DNA of 33,089 bases from Lachnospiraceae bacterium. GTDB taxonomy: Bacteria > Bacillota > Clostridia > Lachnospirales > Lachnospiraceae. Positions 8,681 to 17,111 of the stretch are shown here, in pieces. Positions within the stretch are counted from its first letter, which is position 1. Every line of letters starts with the position of its first letter. The stretch is taken from the NCBI GenBank assembly GCA_022773965.1, contig JALFNQ010000029.1, forward strand, positions 1 to 33,089, written 5' to 3'. Made by a program: the position numbers and the translations under genes. The notes below the pieces were generated by a model. That model had not been told where the DNA came from, did no database searches, and saw nothing but the letters and a program-made list of their open reading frames with translations.

Positions 8681-9566
8681 GGTAGAATTTCTGCTCCTTA
8701 TCTCCTAAAAATGCGGTTCCGACACCCTTGTTTGTAAAGATTTCCAGCAACAGGCAGTGTGCAATACGTCCATCCAGAATATGTACGCGGGAAACGCCCT
8801 GCTCCATTGCATCGATACAATTGTTTAGTTTTGGCAGCATGCCGCCACCGATAAATCCGTCCTCAATGAGCTTTCTGGCCTCAGACAGATGCAGCTCAGA
8901 GATCAATGTGCTCTTGTCATTCGGATCCTTGTAAACACCCTCGATATCAGTCAGAAAAGCAAGCTTTTCTGCATTGACCGCCTTTGCGATGGCACACGCT
9001 GCATCATCCGCATTGATATTATATGACTGATAATCATCGTCCATACCGATCGGACCTACGATGGGCAAAAAGTCCTTTTCCAAAAGATCATAGAGAATCT
9101 TCGGGTTCACCTCAGTGATCTCACCGACAAAACCGATATCCTCGCCGTTTGAATATTTCTTCTCTACCTTCAGCAGACCACCATCCTTACCGGTGATACC
9201 GACACCCATGACGCCCAGCTGCTGAACCATCTGAACCAGAGATTTGTTGACCTTGTTCAGCACCATCTCGGCAATCTCCATCGTGGGTTCATCCGTCACC
9301 CGCAGTCCGTTGATAAAGTGTGGCTCCATACCGACCTTTTCCACCCATTTGCTGATCTCCTTGCCGCCGCCGTGCACGATGATCGGTTTAAATCCAACAA
9401 GCTTTAACAGTACCACGTCCTGAATGACGCTCTTTTTCAGCTCCTCATCCACCATCGCACTGCCGCCGTATTTTACTACGATGATCTTGCGGTTAAAACG
9501 CTGAATATAGGGAAGCGCCTCCACCAGTACCTGGGCTTTCTGTAAAATATCGTCCATGTTTTCCAT
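8667..9566 (-). CDS. argB: Acetylglutamate kinase
   Basis: 299 residues of the amino-acid kinase fold. It phosphorylates N-acetylglutamate, the second step of arginine synthesis. Visible motifs are [33 protein letters not shown] and [11 protein letters not shown] helical extension before the first strand (about residues 4-24, [18 protein letters not shown]) is the feature that links subunits and allows arginine inhibition in hexameric kinases. This suggests a feedback-controlled enzyme, as expected where ArgJ recycles the acetyl group. GGAG precedes the ATG by about 10 bases. Confidence 0.94.
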   Translation of the reverse strand: MENMDDILQKAQVLVEALPYIQRFNRKIIVVKYGGSAMVDEELKKSVIQDVVLLKLVGFKPIIVHGGGKEISKWVEKVGMEPHFINGLRVTDEPTMEIAEMVLNKVNKSLVQMVQQLGVMGVGITGKDGGLLKVEKKYSNGEDIGFVGEITEVNPKILYDLLEKDFLPIVGPIGMDDDYQSYNINADDAACAIAKAVNAEKLAFLTDIEGVYKDPNDKSTLISELHLSEARKLIEDGFIGGGMLPKLNNCIDAMEQGVSRVHILDGRIAHCLLLEIFTNKGVGTAFLGDKEQKFYHEDK

Positions 9567-9653
9567 TGTTATCTATCTCCTATCTTCCTGTCCCCAAAAG
9601 CTGCTTTGCATGTCCGCAGCCCCGAAACAAAATATACTCTTTACGCTGCCGAT

Positions 9654-10877
9654 CTATGAGCGGTAGTCCGCGTTGATCTTCACATAATCATAGGTCAGGT
9701 CACAACCCCATGCGGTCGCCGTCTCTGTACCCATATTCATTTTTGAGATGATCTGTACGTGATCGTTGGCCAGCAGCTTTGCAGCCTCTTCCTCACTATA
9801 ATCCACACCTGCGCCATCCTTGAAGATCAGCATCGTCATATCACCGCTCTTAAAATACATCTCTACCTTCATCGGGTCAAACTGCACACCGGAATAGCCC
9901 AGCGCACACAATTCTCTTCCCCAGTTGGCATCACAGCCATACATTGCTGCCTTTGTCAGGCTGGAGCAAACGACAGATTTTGCAAGAATTCTTGCATTTT
10001 CCTTTGTATCTGCACCTTCAACAATCGATTCCACCAATTTCGTTGCACCCTCGCCGTCTGCCGCCATCTCCTTTGCCAGATAGGTACAGATCGCATTTAA
10101 TGCCTCATAGAACTGATCATAATCATTTCCCACAGAAATGATCTCATCATTTCCTGCCATTCCGTTTGCCAGAACGAGCAATGTATCATTGGTGCTCGTA
10201 TCTCCATCTACAGAGATCATATTAAAGGTATCCACAACGATCTGGCTGAGTGCTTTCTGCAGCATCTCATGAGAGATCGCCGCATCTGTTGTCACATAGG
10301 CGAGCATCGTGCACATATTCGGATGGATCATGCCTGATCCCTTCGCCATTCCACCGATGGTAACCGTTTTTCCACCGATCGTAAGCTCATAGGCAATCTC
10401 TTTTTTATGTGTATCTGTTGTCATGATCGCCTGTGCTGCCGCGGTACCTGCATCGGTACTGTCATCCAGCAGAGTCGCAAGCTTCTTAGCGCCCGCCTGC
10501 ATCTTATCGACCGGAAGCTGCATGCCAATCACACCCGTTGAACCGAGTAACACAGCATCCGCAGATATACTGAGCGCCTCAGCTGCTGCATCTGCTGTCT
10601 TCTGACAGTAAAGATCTCCCTCCTCGCCGGTACATGCATTGGCAATGCCCGAATTTACAACGATCGCCTGTGCCTTGCCGCTGTTTTTTACAATATTTCT
10701 GTCCCAGATGACCGGTGCCGCCTTAAATACGTTCGTTGTAAATGTACCTGCCACTGTTGCAGGCACTTCACTGTAAACCATCGCCATGTCAGTTCTGTCC
10801 TGATACTTGATCCCTGCCGCTGTTGCTGCTGCCTTGTATCCCTTCGCTGCGGTCACACCGCCTGTAATCTGTTTCAT
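9654..10877 (-). CDS. argJ: Bifunctional glutamate N-acetyltransferase / acetylornithine transacetylase
   Basis: 407 residues. ArgJ moves the acetyl group from acetylornithine to glutamate and often also makes acetylglutamate from acetyl-CoA. The proenzyme cuts itself before a Thr nucleophile. Here that region is KGSGMIHPNMCTML, so Thr190 is the predicted nucleophile; the residue before it is Cys189, where Ala is usual. GSTGVIG and VNSGIANACTG are also typical, and the end (ATAWGCDLTYDYVKINADYRS) matches the family. AAAGGAGG lies directly upstream of the ATG. Downstream gap to argB is 87 bases with no clear promoter. Confidence 0.94.
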   Translation of the reverse strand: MKQITGGVTAAKGYKAAATAAGIKYQDRTDMAMVYSEVPATVAGTFTTNVFKAAPVIWDRNIVKNSGKAQAIVVNSGIANACTGEEGDLYCQKTADAAAEALSISADAVLLGSTGVIGMQLPVDKMQAGAKKLATLLDDSTDAGTAAAQAIMTTDTHKKEIAYELTIGGKTVTIGGMAKGSGMIHPNMCTMLAYVTTDAAISHEMLQKALSQIVVDTFNMISVDGDTSTNDTLLVLANGMAGNDEIISVGNDYDQFYEALNAICTYLAKEMAADGEGATKLVESIVEGADTKENARILAKSVVCSSLTKAAMYGCDANWGRELCALGYSGVQFDPMKVEMYFKSGDMTMLIFKDGAGVDYSEEEAAKLLANDHVQIISKMNMGTETATAWGCDLTYDYVKINADYRS

Positions 10878-10895
10878 ATTCTCTGCCTCCTTTGA

Positions 10896-10921
10896 ACGAT
10901 TCTGTCTTTTCGCTGAATCGT
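10896..10921 (-). other. Small hairpin in the argJ leader
   Basis: ACGATTC and GAATCGT form a 7-bp perfect inverted repeat around a 12-base loop. It ends two bases before the argJ ribosome site (AAAGGAGG, 10886-10893) and could affect translation or RNA processing. No tested function is known. Confidence 0.35.
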
Positions 10922-10979
10922 CACCGTTCCTCCATGATTTATAATGTTATAAAGCGTATCATTTTCACGAATATCCGTT

Positions 10980-11549
10980 TTACTGGTTAAACTTCGTTAT
11001 ATTTGCATCATTCAGTGTAAAATCATAGTAATTTAAATCCTCACGGAATGTCCAGCCCACACTCTTCCAGAAACGGTTTCCAACCTCGTTGCTCTTAAAT
11101 GCGATCAGGCTGACCTTGTTGATCTGCTCTGCCTGCAGTGCACGCATACATTCCACTGCCATTGACTTTCCGATGCCATGTTTGCGGTAGGCTTCATGCA
11201 CACACACATGGTAAAAGCAGCCCCGCCTGCCATCATGCCCGCAAAGGATCGCTCCGACTACCTTTTCACCGTCCAACGCTACCATACTGGTGGTCGGATT
11301 CCGCCGGATAAAGCGCCCGATGCCCTCTGCAGAATCATCGATGCTGCGGATTCCAAAGCCCTTGATCGTCATCCACAATTCATATACCTTTTCATAATCT
11401 GCCTCCGTCATAGGACGGATCTGAATCTGCCCATCTTTCTTACAAATCCCATTCTGGCTTCCATTTGTATCTTCTTTTGCCACAGGATCATTGTATTCCT
11501 CAATTGCCTCCGCACGGTTATGCTCCGGGCTGCCTTGTATCGTTACCAT
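10980..11549 (-). CDS. GNAT acetyltransferase inside the arg operon
   Basis: 189 residues from the ATG at 11547-11549, which has AGAGG 7 bases upstream; a GTG 12 codons earlier lacks a ribosome site. The first 45 residues are polar and low-complexity. The GNAT fold then starts with IQIRPMTEADYEKVYELW and includes MVALDGEKVVGAILCG, the acetyl-CoA loop VHEAYRKHGIGKSM (R/Q-x-x-G-x-G/A) and FWKSVGWTFREDLNYY. It sits between argC and argJ, so a role in acetylglutamate supply or in acetylating an arginine intermediate is plausible. The substrate cannot be read from sequence, and housekeeping acetylation unrelated to arginine remains possible. Confidence 0.85.
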   Translation of the reverse strand: MVTIQGSPEHNRAEAIEEYNDPVAKEDTNGSQNGICKKDGQIQIRPMTEADYEKVYELWMTIKGFGIRSIDDSAEGIGRFIRRNPTTSMVALDGEKVVGAILCGHDGRRGCFYHVCVHEAYRKHGIGKSMAVECMRALQAEQINKVSLIAFKSNEVGNRFWKSVGWTFREDLNYYDFTLNDANITKFNQ

Positions 11550-11629
11550 ATTCATACCTCTAACATCACTGTTCCGTGCCTTCACCGTTTGGCTTCGGAC
11601 CTGTACGGAACAGTTCCCCTGATTTACTT

Positions 11630-12688
11630 TTACGGGAAGCAGGGAACCAGCTCCAGTCCTTCCTTTTCATCCAGTCCGAACATCAGGTTCATATTCTGTA
11701 CTGCCTGCCCTGCTGCACCCTTTACGAGATTATCCAGCGCACCCATCATAATGATTCTGCCGGTACGCTCGTCAATGACAAAATTGACATCCACAAAGTT
11801 ACTTCCCTCTACCCATTTTGTCTCCGGGCATTCGCCCTTGGGCAGCACACGCACAAAATATTCATCTGCATAATATTTTTCGTATACTGCGCGCACCTCT
11901 GCCTCCGTCGGATAGGTACCATCTGGCTTTTTCACGAGAGATGCATACTCTGTCGCTAAAATTCCGCGATTCATCGGCACCAGATGAGGCGTAAAATTGA
12001 TGACTACTTCTTTTCCGGCTGCGTAGCCAATCTGCTCCTCGATCTCCGGCGTATGGCGATGTGAAGCCACACCGTATGCCTTCATATTTTCATTGACCTC
12101 GCAGAACAGGTTTGGCAGCTTTGCACCGCGCCCTGCACCGGAGGTTCCGCTCTTTGCATCTACGATCAGCGTATTCGGATCGATCAGCCCCTCTTTCACC
12201 AGCGGATATGCCGTCAGGATAGAACATGTTGTATAGCATCCCGGATTTGCGATCAGTCTCGTACTCTCATTCACCAGACCACGGTTGATCTCACAGAGGC
12301 CATAGACTGCCTGCCCGATCAGCTGCGGTGACTGATGTGTGATCTTGTACCATTTCTCATAGGTCGCAACATCCTTGATGCGGTAATCGGCACTCAGATC
12401 GATAAATTTTGCCTTTTTCAACAGTTCCTCATTCAGGATACCACCCAGATAACCCTGCGGAGTTGCCGTAAAGATCACATCCACCTGATCTGCCAGCTCC
12501 TCTATGTTATCATCCAGACACTTGTCCTCCACCAGTTCAAACATATTCCGGTAAACGCTTGCATATTTTTCATCCACATAGCTGCGTGAACCGTACCACT
12601 TGATCTCTACTTCTTTATGTCTCAGTAAAATACGCACCAGCTCCGCACCTGCATAGCCGGTGGCTCCGATAATTCCTGCTTTTATCAT
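11630..12688 (-). CDS. argC: N-acetyl-gamma-glutamyl-phosphate reductase
   Basis: 352 residues from the ATG at 12686-12688; a GTG codon immediately before it is an alternative start. The protein reduces N-acetylglutamyl-phosphate with NADPH. It shows the nucleotide-binding IIGATGYAGAELVRIL, the catalytic Cys in ANPGCYTT (about residue 151), KSGTSGAGRGAKL and the His-containing SHRHTPEIEEQ. The final segment MMGALDNLVKGAAGQAVQNMN is typical. It is the first gene of the minus-strand arginine operon and faces argG across the regulatory gap. Confidence 0.95.
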   Translation of the reverse strand: MIKAGIIGATGYAGAELVRILLRHKEVEIKWYGSRSYVDEKYASVYRNMFELVEDKCLDDNIEELADQVDVIFTATPQGYLGGILNEELLKKAKFIDLSADYRIKDVATYEKWYKITHQSPQLIGQAVYGLCEINRGLVNESTRLIANPGCYTTCSILTAYPLVKEGLIDPNTLIVDAKSGTSGAGRGAKLPNLFCEVNENMKAYGVASHRHTPEIEEQIGYAAGKEVVINFTPHLVPMNRGILATEYASLVKKPDGTYPTEAEVRAVYEKYYADEYFVRVLPKGECPETKWVEGSNFVDVNFVIDERTGRIIMMGALDNLVKGAAGQAVQNMNLMFGLDEKEGLELVPCFP

Positions 12689-12751
12689 CACTTGATCTAT
12701 CCTTCCTTATGTATGTGTAGCTGTTCTGTGTCAAACCACAAGACATTTCGC

Positions 12752-12790
12752 GTTACATTTCAGACCCTGGCCTGAAATGTGAAAAGTAAC
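12752..12790. repeat. Dispersed palindromic element, copy D, in the argC leader
   Basis: The 39-bp element runs from GTTAC to GTAAC and has a perfect 9-bp inner stem ACATTTCAG/CTGAAATGT around 8 bases. The 8-mers on its two sides are CATTTCGC (12744-12751) and CATCTCGT (12791-12798), matching at 6 of 8 positions, as an aged target duplication would. It shares TGTGAAAAGTAACC with the copy at 1111-1140. Confidence 0.65.
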
Positions 12791-12814
12791 CATCTCGTTA
12801 TAATGCCTTTTCCT

Positions 12815-12843
12815 ATACTAATACTAATTTTCCTATTCGTAAA
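12815..12843 (-). promoter_or_regulatory. Promoter for argC operon
   Basis: On the minus strand TTTACG (12838-12843), 17 bases, TAGTAT (12815-12820). The -35 lies 6 bases from the first ARG box. The leader to argC would be about 120 bases and includes the palindrome at 12752-12790. Confidence 0.55.
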
Positions 12844-12849
12844 GGGCTT

Positions 12850-12929
12850 TTTGCAAATTTTTGCATATTTTATGCATAAATATTCATTATTTGTTGATTT
12901 TATACATTAATTTTGCATATTTTTTCAGT
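12850..12929. promoter_or_regulatory. Phased row of ARG boxes (ArgR operator)
   Basis: Compared with the ArgR consensus TNTGNATWWWWATNCANA, three good 18-bp boxes are seen. They are TTTGCAAATTTTTGCATA (12850-12867), TATGCATAAATATTCATT (12871-12888, all core positions match) and TTTGCATATTTTTTCAGT (12912-12929). The first two are separated by 3 bp, the classical ARG-box pair spacing. A position at 12891-12908 keeps only a good right half. Starts at 12850, 12871, 12891 and 12912 keep a 20-21 bp phase, so all face the same side of the helix. The row fills the space between the argC and argG -35 boxes. An ArgR gene is not in the window. Confidence 0.75.
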
Positions 12930-12957
12930 TGCACTGGGAAAAGAATTGATGTATGAT
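12929..12957 (+). promoter_or_regulatory. Promoter for argG
   Basis: TTGCAC (12929-12934), 17 bases, TATGAT (12952-12957). The last ARG box abuts the -35. Transcription would start near 12964 and give a leader of about 158 bases. That leader contains a 12-bp palindrome TGCATATATGCA at 12998-13009 and the repeat at 13038-13089. Nothing else was recognised in this gap. Confidence 0.65.
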
Positions 12958-13037
12958 GGTAACAGATTGAAAAAAACTGTTTCTTGTCCTGCATGGGTGC
13001 ATATATGCAAACAGAAAAGGCAAAGCAGTAACAAAAT

Positions 13038-13089
13038 GTAACTGTTCAGAACAGGCCGCATCGGAGCTGTGAAGGTACTGAACAGGTAC
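13038..13089. repeat. Dispersed palindromic element, copy A, in the argG leader
   Basis: This is the longest copy at 52 bp. Outer arms GTA-A-CTGTTCAG and CTGAACAG-G-TAC pair with one mismatch. An inner hairpin pairs ACAG with CTGT and CCG with CGG. The right half carries the core GAAGGTACTGAAC, shared with the copy at 29375-29401. Flanking 8-mers AACAAAAT (13030-13037) and GACAAACT (13090-13097) match at 6 of 8 positions. In RNA this would form a branched hairpin about 30 bases before the argG start. Confidence 0.7.
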
Positions 13090-13121
13090 GACAAACTACA
13101 TATATGAAAGGACGATCTACC

Positions 13122-14345
13122 ATGAAAGAAAAAGTTGTTTTAGCGTACTCAGGCGGACTGGATACTACCGCCATCATCCCCTGGTTAAAAGAAACCTATG
13201 ATTATGAGGTCATCTGCTGCTGCATCGACTGCGGACAGGAAGAAGAACTGGATGGACTTGAGGAGCGTGCAAAGCTCTCCGGTGCTTCCAAATTATATAT
13301 TGAGGATATCACCGATGAATTTGCCGAGGACTACATCGTTCCCTGCGTGATGGGAAGCGCTGTCTACGAGCACAAATATCTGCTTGGAACTTCTATGGCA
13401 CGTCCCGGCATCGCAAAGAAGCTGGTTGAGATCGCCAGAAAAGAAAACGCAGTTGCCATCTGCCACGGTGCAACCGGAAAGGGAAATGACCAGATCCGTT
13501 TCGAGCTGGGCATCAAGGCTCTTGCTCCCGATATCAAGATCATCGCTCCCTGGCGTGACGACAAATGGCAGATGGATTCCCGTGAAGCAGAGATTGAGTA
13601 CTGCAAGGCACACGGTATCGATCTTCCCTTTGGAACCGACAGCAGCTACAGCCGTGACCGTAACCTCTGGCATATCAGCCATGAAGGCTTAGAGCTTGAG
13701 GATCCTTCTCTTGAGCCGAACTATGAGCATCTTCTCGTTTTAGGCGTAACTCCGGAAAAAGCCCCGGATGAACCGGAATTAGTGACCATGACCTTCGAGG
13801 CAGGTGTTCCGAAGTCTGTCAACGGAAAAGAGATGAAGGTTGCCGACATCATCCGCGAGCTGAACCGTCTCGGCGGCAAGCATGGTATCGGTATCGTTGA
13901 TATCGTTGAGAACCGTGTCGTTGGTATGAAGAGCCGCGGTGTGTACGAGACACCTGGCGGAACCATCCTCATGGAGGCACATGACCAGTTGGAGGAGCTG
14001 ATCCTTGACCGCGAGACAATGGCTGCAAAGCTTGAGATGGGCAAGCGTCTGGCACAGACCTGCTACGAGGGAAAATGGTTTACTCCGCTGCGTGAGGCTC
14101 AGCAGGCATTCATCGAATCTACCCAGAAGTATGTGACCGGTGAAGTGAAATTCAAATTGTACAAAGGAAACATCACCAAGGCCGGGACGACTTCTCCGTA
14201 CTCTCTCTACAGCGAGACACTGGCAAGCTTCACAACCGGTGACCAGTATGATCACCACGATGCCCAGGGCTTTATTACCCTGTTTGGTCTGCCGTCAAAG
14301 GTACGTGCACTGAAGATGATCGAAGTAAATAAGAATAAAAAATAA
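13122..14345 (+). CDS. argG: Argininosuccinate synthase
   Basis: 407 residues from the ATG at 13122, preceded by AAAGGA about 11 bases away; an upstream in-frame ATG at 13104 has no ribosome site. The enzyme joins citrulline and aspartate with ATP. It has the PP-loop AYSGGLDTT at residues 8-16, GATGKGNDQIRFE, and HISHEGLELEDP. Length is normal for the family. It is transcribed away from argC, and the ARG boxes between them imply joint arginine control. argH, its usual partner, does not follow; a terminator comes next. Confidence 0.96.
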   Translation: MKEKVVLAYSGGLDTTAIIPWLKETYDYEVICCCIDCGQEEELDGLEERAKLSGASKLYIEDITDEFAEDYIVPCVMGSAVYEHKYLLGTSMARPGIAKKLVEIARKENAVAICHGATGKGNDQIRFELGIKALAPDIKIIAPWRDDKWQMDSREAEIEYCKAHGIDLPFGTDSSYSRDRNLWHISHEGLELEDPSLEPNYEHLLVLGVTPEKAPDEPELVTMTFEAGVPKSVNGKEMKVADIIRELNRLGGKHGIGIVDIVENRVVGMKSRGVYETPGGTILMEAHDQLEELILDRETMAAKLEMGKRLAQTCYEGKWFTPLREAQQAFIESTQKYVTGEVKFKLYKGNITKAGTTSPYSLYSETLASFTTGDQYDHHDAQGFITLFGLPSKVRALKMIEVNKNKK

Positions 14346-14353
14346 GAAAAAAG

Positions 14354-14382
14354 CCCCCTCGGAAAACTGATTTCCGAGGGGG
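14354..14382. terminator. Strong bidirectional terminator
   Basis: CCCCCTCGGAAA and TTTCCGAGGGGG form a perfect 12-bp stem with a 5-base loop. On the minus strand it is followed by CTTTTTTCTTATTTTTT, an ideal U-tract for the operon ending at 14475. On the plus strand it ends argG with a poorer tail. Confidence 0.88.
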
Positions 14383-14391
14383 TATCGTTAT

Positions 14392-14416
14392 ATCATGTGC
14401 AAAAACAGCACATGAT
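14392..14416. other. Second hairpin between convergent genes
   Basis: ATCATGTGC and GCACATGAT form a perfect 9-bp inverted repeat with the loop AAAAACA. It has no T-tract in either direction, so it is probably an accessory RNA structure or a decayed terminator. Confidence 0.45.
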
Positions 14417-14474
14417 CAACATTCGCCGTTCGTCAAGCATTTTGCCCGTTTGCGCTCATTTTATTACGGTAGGA

Positions 14475-15359
14475 TCATCTTGTAAGATCCAGCACTGCAC
14501 GCATCAGTCCGGTAGACTGACTTGCAGGAAGCAGCTTTTTCACTAATCCCGCAGAAGACTCCGTCAGTGTAGGGATCTCCAGCACGGTTTCTCCGGAAAA
14601 CCGATCCAAAACAGCCTTTGCCGCAGACTGCAATACCACCATTCCTGTTGCTATACTGCCTTCTGCCACAAAAAACTGCGACAAATAGATCTCGTTTTCT
14701 CCCTGCGCATGAAGGATCGCACAAGCCTTTGGTTCCAGATTTTCATTGAGCAGCACATAGCTGCAGTCAGACAATGCCCGCTCCATTTGTTCCAATCCAA
14801 GATCATCCAGATGATTTCGCTTTAATTCCTCTGCCAGCTGGCGCAGTGTTGTATCTGAAGCACCTTTTAAGGTTCGTAAGAGATATCCCTCCGGCACAGA
14901 TTTTTTTTGTTTCAGCAGTGGACTGTCCACCAGCTCCGCTACCGGCAAACGAAAGGTCCGGGCCTGTTCATCTGATCCGATCATAAATCCTGCCCGTGAC
15001 AATAATGCTTCCATGCCGTCTGTCTCCGGCAAAAAGGAAGCGGTAACGCCTCTGAGCCCTCCGTCTGTCTCTGCCATCACATCCTCCAAAAGCTCCATCA
15101 GTAGTGTTCCGCCAAGGCCTCTCCGGCGATAGGCAGGAGCCACATAAAGGCTGATGATCTCAAGGATCGTATCATCCTCCGGTGAAAAACCGGCACAAAC
15201 GGCGGCTCTCGCTTCTCCCTCTTCCACAAGGGCCATGCCAAAGGCTTCCTGATTTTTAATAGCTATAACTGCTTCTGCTGTCAGCAGTGGTGCCGCATGA
15301 TCTGCCTCATCAGGACCGATGCCATACAGCTGCACCTCCGGTAATTCTTCATATTTCAT
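14475..15359 (-). CDS. GNAT-family protein with two acetyltransferase-like halves
   Basis: 294 residues. The first half (about 20-140) is a recognisable GNAT domain with ISLYVAPAYRRRGLGGTLL, where RRRGLG is the acetyl-CoA pyrophosphate loop. The second half (about 155-294) has a similar strand and helix pattern (SYVLLNENLEPKACAILHA, YLSQFFVAEGS) but lacks a clear CoA loop, so it looks like a degenerate second lobe. The substrate is unknown. AGGAGG lies 5 bases before the ATG. The gene follows the unrecognised 563-residue protein by 30 bases and ends at the strong terminator, so it closes this operon. Confidence 0.75.
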   Translation of the reverse strand: MKYEELPEVQLYGIGPDEADHAAPLLTAEAVIAIKNQEAFGMALVEEGEARAAVCAGFSPEDDTILEIISLYVAPAYRRRGLGGTLLMELLEDVMAETDGGLRGVTASFLPETDGMEALLSRAGFMIGSDEQARTFRLPVAELVDSPLLKQKKSVPEGYLLRTLKGASDTTLRQLAEELKRNHLDDLGLEQMERALSDCSYVLLNENLEPKACAILHAQGENEIYLSQFFVAEGSIATGMVVLQSAAKAVLDRFSGETVLEIPTLTESSAGLVKKLLPASQSTGLMRAVLDLTR

Positions 15360-15389
15360 AAATACCTCCTATTTTAACCGATCAGATCA

Positions 15390-17081
15390 TCAGGGATGGG
15401 CACCGATACCAACGGAATTGTCCACGTTCAAAATTCCTCGTAAGTGCGTCCATTGCTGCGCATCCAGCTTTTTGCCTGCAAGCATACTCATTGCATCACG
15501 AGCCTCATCCTGCCCCATTCCACCGTTGGACTGCCATTCAAGCATTTTGTGTTCCAACGCAAGCATCCAGGTGGTGATGTCCTTTGCAGACATCTCATTT
15601 AACAGGCACTGGCGTCCACCATATTTATCTCCCACTTCATCTGTCCGCTGTCCGCCAAGGCTGGATGCCTTTTCCGGAGTCGCATGCCAGTCATGGGTGT
15701 GCCCCATCTGGTTAGTCACCGCGTTGGCATCGGATTCCAGCCCCATCAGTATAGTTCCGTAAGACTCGGCATCCGCTTCCTTATACATAGAGTAAAAATG
15801 CCCGCAGCTGCCGTCATTGGCAATCGTCTTTCCACTGACGCCCGCATTTCCAAGACCACCGATCGCACAGTTCATGCCGCGCTGCCCGATCAGATTGAAC
15901 AGTACCTTCTTCTCTTTGCTGCGCATGATTCCTTTCTCTGAAACCTTCCTCCGCTCGATGGAATGCGTGGAGCTGGCACGGGAATTATCTTCCGCAGTAT
16001 TAGAACCGTTCACCGTATAAATGGATTTCCACATATTTAGCTGGTAAAGAACGTTATTGTCTCCCGCATCCTGCTTCGGCAACGTCAGAACAACACGCGA
16101 ACAATGGCTGAGCGCCACTGCCATGGATTTATCCCATGGGGTCGATGTTACTCGTTTTTTCTTATCCGTAGTGATCATTTGAAAATCAGAAAGCTGCATC
16201 AGAAGCAGACGCTTCGCAATCTGAATCTGCTGCGACTGATTGGCTCTGATAGCTTTCTGTGCATCTCCCTGGGGATCCTTTGATTTCTTCCCAACAAAAT
16301 AATTTGTCACCTGTGTCTGATCAGCTACATGCGTCAGCGTAGCCTCCATGACCGCCGTAGACATTGCTTCATCCAATTTACGATAGATGGGCTTCTTCCA
16401 TTTCGGAATTGCGCCTGAATTCTGTGCAAGCGAGAATCCGAGACGCAGTGCAGGGTCAAGAAAACTACTGACACCGTTTGAATGTTCTTTCATATATTGG
16501 ATGATCTCTTCCACATCTTCGTCCTTCATATTCGAGTGAATCACAAAATCACGGTCAAACTTCTTCAGCGCCTTTGTGGCCACCAGATTTCTCATGAGCG
16601 GATCCAGATTTTCAAAATTGGAATAATCACCGTCATAAAGGATCATGCGCATCGTTTCACCACGCGTAAGCTCGGAATGTGGAAGCTTTTCATTTTCCCA
16701 TTGCTCCCGCCCCTGTTTTGTCTCGAACATTTTCATCTGCCGCAGATCCTCTTCTTTCACAAGAGGCTCCTCCTTTAAAGCCTTTTCTTTATTTTTATAC
16801 TCTTCCTTATACTGCTCCTTTAGACGTTTCCTTTCCTTCCAGCCAACTTTCGCCTCCACTGGAGCAGGTCCGCCTGCCACCTTGCTATCCGAAAGCTTTT
16901 CCCGGAATTGCAAAAAACGGTCATAGGATGATACCTGATTCTGCACCTGCTTGTTGGCATTCTCATATTTCGGAGCCACCACATTCTTATATTCCCGCTG
17001 GTGATCCTTGGCCATTACGTTTTTATATTCGAACTGATTTTTTTTCTGGTACACCTGATTAGTGCTTCCTGGTTTACACAT
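15390..17081 (-). CDS. Unrecognised 563-residue protein with a conserved-looking HTHDWH region
   Basis: I do not recognise this family. There is no signal peptide or membrane helix, so it is predicted cytosolic or exported by a special route. The N-terminus has two close copies of EYKNV (18-22 and 30-34), then a highly charged helical stretch (about 80-130, rich in Lys and Glu) likely to form coiled coils. The middle (150-350) is mostly helical. Residues 400-495 look like a compact catalytic or binding domain: GMNCAIGGLGNAG, NDGSCGHFYSMY, MGHTHDWHATPEKAS and DEVGDKYGGRQC. It contains clustered His, Asp and Cys (His461, His463, Asp464, His466, Cys404, Cys426, Cys491). AAGGAG precedes the ATG. 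It lies 30 bases after the small HTH gene. Confidence 0.7.
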   Translation of the reverse strand: MCKPGSTNQVYQKKNQFEYKNVMAKDHQREYKNVVAPKYENANKQVQNQVSSYDRFLQFREKLSDSKVAGGPAPVEAKVGWKERKRLKEQYKEEYKNKEKALKEEPLVKEEDLRQMKMFETKQGREQWENEKLPHSELTRGETMRMILYDGDYSNFENLDPLMRNLVATKALKKFDRDFVIHSNMKDEDVEEIIQYMKEHSNGVSSFLDPALRLGFSLAQNSGAIPKWKKPIYRKLDEAMSTAVMEATLTHVADQTQVTNYFVGKKSKDPQGDAQKAIRANQSQQIQIAKRLLLMQLSDFQMITTDKKKRVTSTPWDKSMAVALSHCSRVVLTLPKQDAGDNNVLYQLNMWKSIYTVNGSNTAEDNSRASSTHSIERRKVSEKGIMRSKEKKVLFNLIGQRGMNCAIGGLGNAGVSGKTIANDGSCGHFYSMYKEADAESYGTILMGLESDANAVTNQMGHTHDWHATPEKASSLGGQRTDEVGDKYGGRQCLLNEMSAKDITTWMLALEHKMLEWQSNGGMGQDEARDAMSMLAGKKLDAQQWTHLRGILNVDNSVGIGAHP

Positions 17082-17111
17082 CGCTTTCTCCTTCCAGTTT
17101 TATGAACGTCT

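Noticed and set aside
11178-11873. 231-residue open frame on the plus strand
   Set aside because: It crosses the GNAT and argC genes in antisense and has no recognisable features.
12704-12734. TTGACA on the minus strand close to argC
   Set aside because: The -10 at 17 bases (CATAAG) is poor and the start would fall almost on the ribosome site; the promoter at 12815-12843 fits better.
13104-13121. Upstream ATG of argG
   Set aside because: No ribosome site precedes it, while AAAGGA fits the ATG at 13122, which also matches the usual ArgG N-terminus.
12964-13121. Riboswitch or T-box in the argG leader
   Set aside because: No T-box sequence, specifier stem or terminator hairpin with a T-tract was found; the leader structure is explained by the dispersed palindrome.
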